Source: JBFXAF01 sp050184585 (GTDB taxonomy: Bacteria; Pseudomonadota; Alphaproteobacteria; Rhizobiales; Rhizobiaceae). Taken from it: a stretch of DNA of 64,000 nt. The translations under genes were made by a program, and so were the position numbers. Under the pieces are notes generated by a model. That model was not told the origin of the DNA and searched no databases. It worked only from the letters and a program-made list of their open reading frames with translations. How positions within the stretch are numbered: position 1 is the stretch's first letter; each line of letters opens with the position of its first letter. Positions 9,008-16,441 of the stretch are shown piece by piece. The stretch covers positions 117,156 through 181,155 of the forward strand of contig JBFXAF010000009.1 of NCBI GenBank assembly GCA_050184585.1, read 5' to 3'.

Positions 9008-10029
9008 TGGCCAGCGAGGCGCCTCCCTTCTGGTGGGAGAGGCCCGACTGGCGGGCCTGGGCGCTCTGGCCGGTCTCGGCGGCCTACGGCGCGATCGCCG
9101 CGCACCGGCTCAAGACCGCGCCGCGCCGCGAGATCGACGTCCCGGTCCTGTGCATCGGCAATTTCACCGTCGGCGGGGCCGGCAAGACGCCGACGGCTAT
9201 CGCCTTCGCCAGGGCTGCTCGCGCCATGAACCTGGAGCCGGGCTTTCTCTCACGCGGCCATGGAGGCAACTTCTCACGACCTCATGTCGTCGATCGGCGC
9301 CACGACAGCGCGAGGCGCGTCGGCGATGAACCGCTGCTCCTGGCCCAGCATGCGCCGGTCGCGGTCACGGCAAACCGCGCTGAGGGCGCGAAGCTGCTCG
9401 CCGAACAGGGCTGCGACCTCGTCATCATGGACGACGGATTTCAGAGCGCGCGTGTCGCGATCGACTATGCGCTGATGGTTGTCGATGCCCATCGCGGGCT
9501 TGGCAATGGACATGTCATACCCGCCGGACCCATGCGCGCGCCGCTGATCGAGCAGTTGCGCTTCACCGATGGCGTCCTCAGGGTAGGCGTGGGAGACGGG
9601 GCTAACACGGTGATCCGTATGGCCGCGCGCGCCAACAAGCCCGTCTACCAGGCCTCGGCTCGCGTTGTCGACGATGGCAGGATTGCCGGACGACGCGTGC
9701 TCGCCTTCGCGGGTATCGGCGATCCCGGAAAATTCTACGCCACCCTTCGCGGCCTCGGCGCCGAGATCGCGGTCGAGCGCTCGTTTCCGGATCACCACAA
9801 TTTTCGTCACGAAGACATCGCCGACCTCGCGTCGATCGCCGACCAGCAGGAACTGGACCTGGTGACGACCGAGAAGGACGCCGTCCGCTTTCACAATGGC
9901 ACGGGCGAGGAGCAGGCGTTCCTGGAGCGGGTCAGGGTGGTGCGGATCGAGACCGACTTCGAGGTCGAGCGAACGCCGCTCCGTATCCTTGAGGATACCG
10001 TTGCGGCGTGGCGCAAGCGCCGGGCGTGA
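9007..10029 (+). CDS. lpxK: Tetraacyldisaccharide 4'-kinase
   Basis: A 340-residue kinase that phosphorylates the 4' position of the lipid A disaccharide, using ATP at the inner membrane. An N-terminal hydrophobic segment (ALWPVSAAYGAIAAHRL) is followed by the Walker A loop GGAGKTPT (residues 56-63), SRGHGG and the family motif DDGFQ (142-146). PAGPMRAP and FPDHHNF further on are also typical. Start and stop fit the usual length. It is the last gene of the lipid A block and ends only three bases from the convergent DUF2093 gene. Confidence 0.95.
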   Translation: MASEAPPFWWERPDWRAWALWPVSAAYGAIAAHRLKTAPRREIDVPVLCIGNFTVGGAGKTPTAIAFARAARAMNLEPGFLSRGHGGNFSRPHVVDRRHDSARRVGDEPLLLAQHAPVAVTANRAEGAKLLAEQGCDLVIMDDGFQSARVAIDYALMVVDAHRGLGNGHVIPAGPMRAPLIEQLRFTDGVLRVGVGDGANTVIRMAARANKPVYQASARVVDDGRIAGRRVLAFAGIGDPGKFYATLRGLGAEIAVERSFPDHHNFRHEDIADLASIADQQELDLVTTEKDAVRFHNGTGEEQAFLERVRVVRIETDFEVERTPLRILEDTVAAWRKRRA

Positions 10030-10032
10030 AAG

Positions 10033-10266
10033 CTACTTGCGGGTCCGCAGGCCGGGTTCCATCTCGAGCTCGCGCTTGAGCGACGCACCGGCGTTGATAT
10101 AGGCCTCCTGACGCGCCACGCTCCAGTATTTCAGCTCGTCGAGCGGAATGGACTCGCCCGTCACCGCGCAACGCACGAACGCGCCGGGGCTCGTCACCTG
10201 GAAGTCCCCGTCGAGATACCTTATGCGGGCCTCCCGCGCGCCGGGGCCTTCAAAGCGGTTCATCAT
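10033..10266 (-). CDS. DUF2093 domain protein
   Basis: A 77-residue protein beginning MMNRFEGPG and containing IRYLDGDFQVTSPGAFVRC, then AVTGESIPLDELKYWSV and AYINAGASLKRE. This is the DUF2093 pattern: a short alphaproteobacterial family of unknown function in which a single Cys sits in VRCAVTG. No signal peptide or membrane segment. A longer open frame extends upstream into mutL in another frame and is not credible; I took the first of two adjacent ATG codons (10266 or 10263). It lies 56 bases downstream of the mutL stop on the same strand, so it is probably read with mutL. Confidence 0.78.
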   Translation of the reverse strand: MMNRFEGPGAREARIRYLDGDFQVTSPGAFVRCAVTGESIPLDELKYWSVARQEAYINAGASLKRELEMEPGLRTRK

Positions 10267-10322
10267 GGAAACGACCCTGTTCCGGATCGTTCCGCCACAA
10301 AAGCCGGGTGAGGTCAAGAAAC

Positions 10323-12164
10323 CTACCTGCGGCCGAAGAGCCGCTCGATGTCGGAGAGGTTGAGTTCGACGAATGTCGGACGGCCATGATTGCAGGTTCC
10401 CGAGCCCGGTGTCGCCTCCATCTGCCTGAGCAGCGCGTTCATCTCCTCGGCCTTCAGCCTGCGCCCTGAACGCACCGACCCGTGGCAGGCCATGGACGAG
10501 GCGATGCGGTCGAGCCGCGCCTTCAGCGTGTCGACCGTGTCGTCCTCGGCCAGTTCGTCGGCAAGGTCGCGCACCAGCGTCGGTATGTCGACGTCGCCGA
10601 GCATGGCGGGTGTGGCGCGCACGCACACCGCGCCGGGGCCGAACCGCTCCAGCACCAGTCCGAAACGCGACAGCGTCTCGGATTGTGCGGCGAGCCGCTC
10701 GGCATCCTCCGGCGGCAGATCCACGATGTCAGGCAGGAGCAGCATCTGCGAAGCCAGCGGGCGACCCGCGAGCGCTGTCTTCAAGGCTTCATAGACCAGC
10801 CGCTCATGGGCGGCGTGCTGGTCGACGATGACGAGCGAATCGCGGGTCTGGGCGATGATGTAATTCTCGTGGATCTGCGCCCGCGCGGCGCCAAGCGGGT
10901 ATGCAAGCGTCTCTGCGTTCGGAGCGTCGATCGCCGTCCGCGCATCCGCGCTCTCGAGCGGCCCGGCGTCGAAGGTGGCCTGCATCGCCTCCCCGAACCC
11001 ACCGCCGGTTTCCAGAGGGCGGCTCGGAGAACGCGCGGGATCGAAGGCAGGCCAACCGGCGCGTGCTCCGCCCGGATTGCCGCGATGCGCAGCCGCCGGC
11101 CCGGCATGGCCGTAGCCGCCGGGCCGAAATGCGCCGAGCATGGCCGCCGCGCCCGTCGTCGCCGGCCGGACACCCGCCTGCACCAGCGCGGCGCGGATCG
11201 CACCGACGATCAGCCCGCGCACGAGACCCGAATCGCGGAAGCGCACGTCGGCCTTGGCGGGATGAACGTTGACGTCGACCTCGGCCGGATCGACCTCGAT
11301 GAAGAGCGCCGTCGCAGCATGCCGGTCGCGGGCCATCGCGTCGGCATAGGCCGCGCGGATGGCGCCCGCGACCAGCCTGTCCCGCACCGGCCGGCCGTTG
11401 ACATAGGCATACTGCTGCAGCGCGTTGGCGCGGCTGTAGGACGGCAGCGAGGCAAGGCCCGAGAGCCTCACGCCCTCGCGCTCGGCGAGGATCGTCAATG
11501 CGTTGGCGGGAAAGTCCTCGCCGAGCACCTGCGCGATCCGCGCCGCGCGGCCGGCGTCGCCGTCTCCGGTCGCGGCGAAATCGAGCGGGGAACGGTCTGA
11601 GCCGGCGAGCATGAAACGCACCGTCGGGAAGGCGATCGCGACGCGTCGCACCACCTCGGCGATCGCGTTCGCCTCTGCGCGTTCGCTCTTCATGAACTTG
11701 AGCCGCGCCGGAGTCGCGAAGAAGAGGTCGCGCACCTCGATGACCGTGCCGGGATTGGCCGCCGCCGGCCGCACTCGCGAGACCGTCCCGCCCTCGACCG
11801 AGATTTCCGCGCCCGATGCCGTGCCCGGCGGACGCGAGCGCAGCGTCAGACGTCCGGCGGCGCCGATCGAGGGCAGCGCCTCGCCGCGGAAGCCGAGCGA
11901 GCGGATGTCCGCGATGTCGTCGCCGAGCTTCGAGGTGCAATGGCGGCTGATCGCCATTGGCAGTTCGGCCTCGGAAATGCCGCCGCCGTCGTCGGTGACG
12001 CGGATGAGGGACAGTCCGCCGCCGGCCGTCACGATCTCGATGCGGCTTGCGCCGGCGTCGAGCGCGTTCTCGACGAGTTCCTTCACCACGCTCGCCGGAC
12101 GCTCGATCACCTCGCCTGCGGCGATCCGGTTGATCATCGTCTCTGAAAGCTGGCGGATGGGCAT
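10323..12164 (-). CDS. mutL: DNA mismatch repair protein MutL
   Basis: A 613-residue MutL, which couples mismatch recognition by MutS to strand cleavage. The N-terminal GHKL ATPase is complete: KELVENALDAG with Glu29, Asn33 and Asp36, then DDGGGI and FRGEALPSIGA. The C-terminal dimerisation domain has DQHAAHERLVYE (about residue 445), which fits the DQHA(x)2E(x)4E endonuclease metal site, together with MACHGSVRSG and CNHGRPTFVEL. So this is the latent-endonuclease form used by bacteria without MutH. A long linker (about 330-420) separates the two domains. It starts at an ATG at 12164. Confidence 0.96.
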   Translation of the reverse strand: MPIRQLSETMINRIAAGEVIERPASVVKELVENALDAGASRIEIVTAGGGLSLIRVTDDGGGISEAELPMAISRHCTSKLGDDIADIRSLGFRGEALPSIGAAGRLTLRSRPPGTASGAEISVEGGTVSRVRPAAANPGTVIEVRDLFFATPARLKFMKSERAEANAIAEVVRRVAIAFPTVRFMLAGSDRSPLDFAATGDGDAGRAARIAQVLGEDFPANALTILAEREGVRLSGLASLPSYSRANALQQYAYVNGRPVRDRLVAGAIRAAYADAMARDRHAATALFIEVDPAEVDVNVHPAKADVRFRDSGLVRGLIVGAIRAALVQAGVRPATTGAAAMLGAFRPGGYGHAGPAAAHRGNPGGARAGWPAFDPARSPSRPLETGGGFGEAMQATFDAGPLESADARTAIDAPNAETLAYPLGAARAQIHENYIIAQTRDSLVIVDQHAAHERLVYEALKTALAGRPLASQMLLLPDIVDLPPEDAERLAAQSETLSRFGLVLERFGPGAVCVRATPAMLGDVDIPTLVRDLADELAEDDTVDTLKARLDRIASSMACHGSVRSGRRLKAEEMNALLRQMEATPGSGTCNHGRPTFVELNLSDIERLFGRR

Positions 12165-12204
12165 CCGACGAGACTAGCCGGATTCGGTGCGCGAGGGGGA
12201 GGGG

Positions 12205-12642
12205 TCAGAACCAGTTCAGGAGGGCGGCCGCAAGAACCACGTAACGCCCCGTCTTGGCGACGGCGACGAGCAGCAGAAAGCTCCAGAATGGTTCGCGCAG
12301 CACGCCCGCGATCACTGTCAGCGGGTCGCCGATGATCGGTACCCAGCTCAACAGAAGGCTCCAGCGGCCCCAGCGCCGGTACTGCCGCGCCGCTCGATCG
12401 ATCGCCGCATCCTTCGCGGGAAACCAGCGCCGATCACGGAATCCGAGGATGCCGCGGCCAAGCCAGTAGTTGAGCGTCGAGCCGAGCACATTGCCGGCCG
12501 AAGCCACGACGATCAGAATGACCGGATCCAGACTGCCTGCGACCAGCAGCGCCGCGAGCGCCGCCTCCGATTGTGCCGGCAGGATCGTCGCCGCGACGAT
12601 GGCGATGCCGAACAGCCCGGCATAGGCGGTGAGCGAGGACAT
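12205..12642 (-). CDS. YqaA family membrane protein (SNARE-associated / VTT fold)
   Basis: About 145 residues with four hydrophobic segments and the pattern of YqaA, a small DedA/VTT relative. Signs are ILPAQSEAALAALLV, GNVLGSTLNYWLGRG, RWGRWSLLLSWVPIIGDPLT and VAKTGRYVVLAAAL. DedA-type proteins are now linked to lipid transport or scrambling across membranes, but the YqaA branch has no settled role. I use the ATG at 12642 rather than the GTG one codon earlier. It is read in the same direction as mutL, 40 bases upstream. Confidence 0.85.
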   Translation of the reverse strand: MSSLTAYAGLFGIAIVAATILPAQSEAALAALLVAGSLDPVILIVVASAGNVLGSTLNYWLGRGILGFRDRRWFPAKDAAIDRAARQYRRWGRWSLLLSWVPIIGDPLTVIAGVLREPFWSFLLLVAVAKTGRYVVLAAALLNWF

Positions 12643-12680
12643 CACGGCTCAGCGGGCCAGGCGGTCGGAATTCGGCATCG

Positions 12681-13583
12681 TCACGCCTGCGCCACCAGCC
12701 AGTCGCGCACGCGCACGGCGTCCCGCGACAGTTCCCGGCCTTTTGGCCAGACCACGTAGAAGGCGGAACCCGTCGTCATGACATGGCCGGCGACGCGCCT
12801 GAGCAGACCGCTGGCGACCAGCCTTTCCGTCAGGTGACGCCAGCCGAGCGCGATGCCCTGACCTTCCATCACCGCCTGGATGACGAGCGCGTAGTCGTTG
12901 ATCCTGAGACCCGCCGAGACCTGCGGATTGACGATGCCCGCGGACTGGAACCACTCGGTCCAGTCGGCCGCCTCGCGAAACGGCTCCTCCAGGTGGATCA
13001 GCCGGTGTCTTGTCAGCTCGGCCGGTGTCGCGGGCAGGCCGACGCGTTCGGCGTAGGTCGCTCCCGCGACTGGATAGATCGCCTCGCCGGCCAGCGGCAG
13101 CGCCTCGTAGGCCGGCCATGTCTCGGGGTCGCCGCCGCGGATGCCGAGCGGAATCCCCTCCGCCACGATGTCGAGGTCGCGGTCGGCGGTCTGGATACGC
13201 AAGTCGACGCCGGGCAGTTCGTCCCGGAACTGCTGCAGGCGCGGCATCATCCAGAACGATGCGAAGGCGGTCGAGGCCGACAGCGTGACGTGCCCTCCGG
13301 AGGCGAGGGCGCGCAGTTCCTCCGCCGACTTGCGGATGTGGGAGAGGCCGAGCGATACGTCGGCGAAGAACCGCGCGCCCGCGTCGGTCAGTTCCACCTG
13401 CCGGTGACGGCGGCGGAACAGCGGCACGCCGAGCTGCTCCTCCAGGCCTTTGATGGCATAGGAGACGGCGGCCTGCGTCATGCCCAGTTCGCGGCCAGCG
13501 GCAGTGAAGGAAGACAACCGCCCCGCGGCCTCGAAGACCACGAGCGCACCGGCCGACGGCAATAGCTGGCGAAGGTTTCGCAT
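12681..13583 (-). CDS. LysR family transcriptional regulator, GcvA-like
   Basis: A 300-residue LysR regulator. The winged helix-turn-helix is at residues 5-65 (VFEAAGRLSSFTAAGRELG, AVSYAIKGLEEQLGVPLFRR), followed by the effector-binding domain with the typical STAFASFWMMPRLQQF and LGIRGGDPETWP. The closest named type is GcvA. It stands head to head with the MttB/enolase/oxidoreductase operon, 88 bases away, so it is very likely the regulator of that operon, with a small molecule from the pathway as effector. The start is the ATG at 13583. Confidence 0.88.
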   Translation of the reverse strand: MRNLRQLLPSAGALVVFEAAGRLSSFTAAGRELGMTQAAVSYAIKGLEEQLGVPLFRRRHRQVELTDAGARFFADVSLGLSHIRKSAEELRALASGGHVTLSASTAFASFWMMPRLQQFRDELPGVDLRIQTADRDLDIVAEGIPLGIRGGDPETWPAYEALPLAGEAIYPVAGATYAERVGLPATPAELTRHRLIHLEEPFREAADWTEWFQSAGIVNPQVSAGLRINDYALVIQAVMEGQGIALGWRHLTERLVASGLLRRVAGHVMTTGSAFYVVWPKGRELSRDAVRVRDWLVAQA

Positions 13584-13584
13584 A

Positions 13585-13612
13585 AATCCAGCTTATACAA
13601 GAGATCAGGATT
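13585..13612. promoter_or_regulatory. Possible LysR-binding dyad in the divergent promoter
   Basis: Between the LysR gene and the MttB-family gene lies AATCC (13585-13589), an 18-base spacer and GGATT (13608-13612). The spacer contains the imperfect palindrome CTTATACAAG (13592-13601). LysR proteins usually bind such dyads in the shared promoter. The region is short and AT-richer than its surroundings. This is a by-eye candidate only. Confidence 0.35.
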
Positions 13613-13671
13613 TTCCAGCGTCACAGAAGCCCGCGCGGCCGTTAGCGTTACACCGACTTGAGGATGAAGCG

Positions 13672-15240
13672 ATGGCGCAGCAGATGGCCGAGGCCGCCGG
13701 GGACCGCGCACCGCGTCGCGAGCGCGGGGGCGGTCGGATCGGCAGGCGCGAGTTGCGCTCGCACGGCGCCGCCGGGCTGCACCGGCCCTACATCATCCGC
13801 AACATCCCGACCTACGACATCCTCTCCGAAGAATCGCTGCTTCGCATCGAGGCCACGGCGGACCGCATTCTCGAGGAAATCGGCATCCAGTTCCGCGGCG
13901 ACCCGGTGGCGCTCGCTCACTGGAAGGCGGCGGGCGCGATCGTCGATGGCGAACTCGTGCGTTTTCCCAAGGGCCTGCTGCGCGAAATCCTGAAGACGGC
14001 GCCGGCCGAGTTCGTGCAGCACGCGCGCAACCCGGCGAACTCCGTCCTCATCGGCGGAAAGAACGTGGTGTTCTCGCCCGCCTACGGCTCGCCCTTCGTC
14101 ATGGATCTGGACCGCGGCCGGCGCTACGGCACGATCGAGGATTTCGAGAACCTCGTGAAGCTCGCGCAGTCCTCGCCCTGGATGCACCATTCGGGCGGCA
14201 CGATCTGTGAGCCGGTCGACGTGCCGGTGAACAAGCGCCACCTCGACATGGTCTACGCCCACATCCGCTATTCGGACCGCGCGTTCCTGGGTTCGGTGAC
14301 GGCCGAGAGCCGCGCCGAGGATTCGATCGACATGGCGCGCGTCCTTTTCGGCACGGACTTCGTCGACCGGAATTGCGTCATCATGGGCAATGTCAACGTC
14401 AACTCTCCGCTCGTCTGGGACGCGACGATGACCACGGCCCTGCGCGCATATGCCCGCGCCAACCAGGGTTCGGTCATAGTGCCCTTCATCCTCGGCGGCG
14501 CGATGGGGCCGGTGACCAATGCCGGAGCGATCGCCCAGTCGCTCGCCGAGACGATGGCCGGCTGCGCGCTGACCCAGCTCGAGCGACCCGGTGCGCCGGT
14601 GATCTTCGGCAATTTCCTGTCATCGATGTCGCTGCGTTCCGGCTCGCCGACCTTCGGCACGCCGGAGCCGGCGATCGGCTCGATGGTGGTGGGGCAGCTC
14701 GCTCGCCGCCTCAACCTGCCGCTGCGCTGCGCCGGCAATTTCACCACGTCGAAGCTGCCCGACGGCCATGCGATGAACGAAGGCACGATGTCGATGCTGT
14801 CCGCCATCCACTGCGGCGCCAACTTCATCCTGCACTCCGCCGGCTTCCTCGACGGGCTCTTGTCGATGTCCTACGAGAAGTTCGTGATGGACGACGACTT
14901 CTGCGGCGCGCTCCACACCTATCTCGACGGTGTGAAGGTGGACGACAACGAACTGGCGCTCGACGCCTTCCAGGAAGTCGGCCCGGGCGGTCACTTCTTC
15001 GGATGCCAGCACACCCTGAAGAACTACGAGACGGCCTTCTGGGATTCCGGTGTCGCCGACAACGAACCTTTCGAGAAGTGGGAGGCCGCAGGCTCCGTCG
15101 ACGCCGCGACCCGCGCCAACCTGCGCTGGAAGAAGACACTCGCCGAATACGAGGCGCCGCCGATCGATGCGGGCATAGACGAAGCGCTGAAGGACTTCAT
15201 GGCGCGCAAGAAGGCCTCGATGGAGGACGCGTGGTACTGA
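13672..15240 (+). CDS. Trimethylamine methyltransferase (MttB) family protein, non-pyrrolysine type
   Basis: A 522-residue COG5598/MttB-like protein. True MttB uses pyrrolysine (an in-frame UAG) to move a methyl group from trimethylamine to a corrinoid protein; this frame reads through without a stop, so it belongs to the non-Pyl group, one of which (MtgB) demethylates glycine betaine. Sequence signs include RPYIIRNIPTYDILSEESL, IGIQFRGDP, FSPAYGSPFVMDLD and GPGGHFFGCQHTLKNYETAF. The first 40 residues are Arg/Gly-rich and may be a disordered tail. I chose the ATG at 13672; codons upstream overlap the LysR promoter. The stop is one base before the enolase gene. No corrinoid protein or its reactivase is encoded nearby, so the methyl acceptor is unknown. 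Confidence 0.85.
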   Translation: MAQQMAEAAGDRAPRRERGGGRIGRRELRSHGAAGLHRPYIIRNIPTYDILSEESLLRIEATADRILEEIGIQFRGDPVALAHWKAAGAIVDGELVRFPKGLLREILKTAPAEFVQHARNPANSVLIGGKNVVFSPAYGSPFVMDLDRGRRYGTIEDFENLVKLAQSSPWMHHSGGTICEPVDVPVNKRHLDMVYAHIRYSDRAFLGSVTAESRAEDSIDMARVLFGTDFVDRNCVIMGNVNVNSPLVWDATMTTALRAYARANQGSVIVPFILGGAMGPVTNAGAIAQSLAETMAGCALTQLERPGAPVIFGNFLSSMSLRSGSPTFGTPEPAIGSMVVGQLARRLNLPLRCAGNFTTSKLPDGHAMNEGTMSMLSAIHCGANFILHSAGFLDGLLSMSYEKFVMDDDFCGALHTYLDGVKVDDNELALDAFQEVGPGGHFFGCQHTLKNYETAFWDSGVADNEPFEKWEAAGSVDAATRANLRWKKTLAEYEAPPIDAGIDEALKDFMARKKASMEDAWY

Positions 15241-15241
15241 C

Positions 15242-16426
15242 ATGAAGATCACCGGCATCAAGGTCACCCACGTCAATGTGCCTCTGGAAGCGCCGTTCTG
15301 GTGGACGGCGGGTCTCTATGGCGGCGCATCGAAGTCGATCGTCGAGGTCGAGACCGACGAAGGCGTGGTCGGCCTCGGCGAGGCGCCATGGTGGCATTTC
15401 GGCGAGGTCATCAGGGCGGAGATCGCGCCGGCACTGATCGGCGCCGACCCGCTCGACATCGCCGACTGCGAGGCGCGCTGCGTGCCACCGTGGCAGATCA
15501 CCGCCAACACCGGCGAGAACGCGGCCTCTGTCGCCTTCGGCTCGGTCGAACTGGCGTTGTGGGACATCCGCGGCAAGGTGTTCGGCATGCCGCTTCACAA
15601 GCTTCTCGGCGGCGCGGTCAGGAAGGAGATCCCGTTCTCGGAGTACTTCTCGTTCCGGCCCGAGCATGAGGGCGCGGGCGGCGAGATGACGCCGGAGGCG
15701 ATCGTCGACTATTGCCTGAGGATGCGCGAGGCGCACGGCTCGACCATCTTCGAGGGCAAGCTGATTCTGGGCGATCCGGAGCTCGAGATCAGGACAGTGA
15801 GGCTGTTGCGCGAGGCGCTCGGGCCTGGCCCGCAGATCAAGCTAGATTCCAACATGCAGTGGTCGCTGACGACGGCGCGGAAGATCCTGCGCGAGATCGA
15901 ACCCTACGACGTCCGCAACTACGAGGATCCGGTCGCCACCTTCGAGGAGATGGCGCAGTTGCGCCAGCATTCGGCGATCCCGTTCTCGACCCATGTGCCG
16001 GACCTCAGGCGCGCCGTCGCCCTAGGTGCGCCCGACACTTTCGTCTGCAACTTCGCCGCGCTCGGCGGCATCGCCAAGACGTTGAAGTTCGTGGCGGCCT
16101 GCGAGGCGATGGGCAAGGGCTTCTGGTGCTACTCCAACGACCTCGGCATCATGACGGCGGCTTACCTGCACGTCGTTGCGGCGACCCAATGGATCACCGA
16201 GGCGTCCCAGTCCCTGTTCCGCTGGCAGGTGGGCGACGTGATCAGGGACGGTCCTTTCCGGCAGACGAACAACGTGGTGGCCGTTCCGGAAGGACCCGGC
16301 CTCGGGGTGGAGCTGGACCCGAAGGCGATGCAGCGCTGGTCGAAGCACTTCGCCGACAACGGTCCCATGGGCCACTTCAACGACCCGGGCAGCCCGGGAC
16401 GCTATCGCCGCCTGCCGCTGATGTGA
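15242..16426 (+). CDS. Enolase superfamily protein, glucarate dehydratase-like
   Basis: A 394-residue mandelate racemase/muconate cycloisomerase-fold protein. The cap domain (residues 1-130) includes SIVEVETDEGVVGLGEAPWW. Barrel metal ligands are likely KLDSNMQW, NYEDPV and the region around FSTHVPD. The layout (DSNMQW / YEDP / SNDLGI) is closest to the glucarate dehydratase group. Two catalytic positions differ: the KxK dyad expected at the end of strand 2 reads E171-G-K173, and the His of the HSNNHLG motif is D300 in YSNDLGI. So normal sugar-acid dehydration is doubtful and the true reaction is unknown. It is one base after the MttB-family gene and 15 bases before the oxidoreductase, so the three act in one pathway. 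Confidence 0.85.
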   Translation: MKITGIKVTHVNVPLEAPFWWTAGLYGGASKSIVEVETDEGVVGLGEAPWWHFGEVIRAEIAPALIGADPLDIADCEARCVPPWQITANTGENAASVAFGSVELALWDIRGKVFGMPLHKLLGGAVRKEIPFSEYFSFRPEHEGAGGEMTPEAIVDYCLRMREAHGSTIFEGKLILGDPELEIRTVRLLREALGPGPQIKLDSNMQWSLTTARKILREIEPYDVRNYEDPVATFEEMAQLRQHSAIPFSTHVPDLRRAVALGAPDTFVCNFAALGGIAKTLKFVAACEAMGKGFWCYSNDLGIMTAAYLHVVAATQWITEASQSLFRWQVGDVIRDGPFRQTNNVVAVPEGPGLGVELDPKAMQRWSKHFADNGPMGHFNDPGSPGRYRRLPLM

Positions 16427-16441
16427 GACGATGCCCGCCTG

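Noticed and set aside
13672..15240. Pyrrolysine-type MttB
   Set aside because: The frame has no in-frame amber codon, and no pyl genes are seen.
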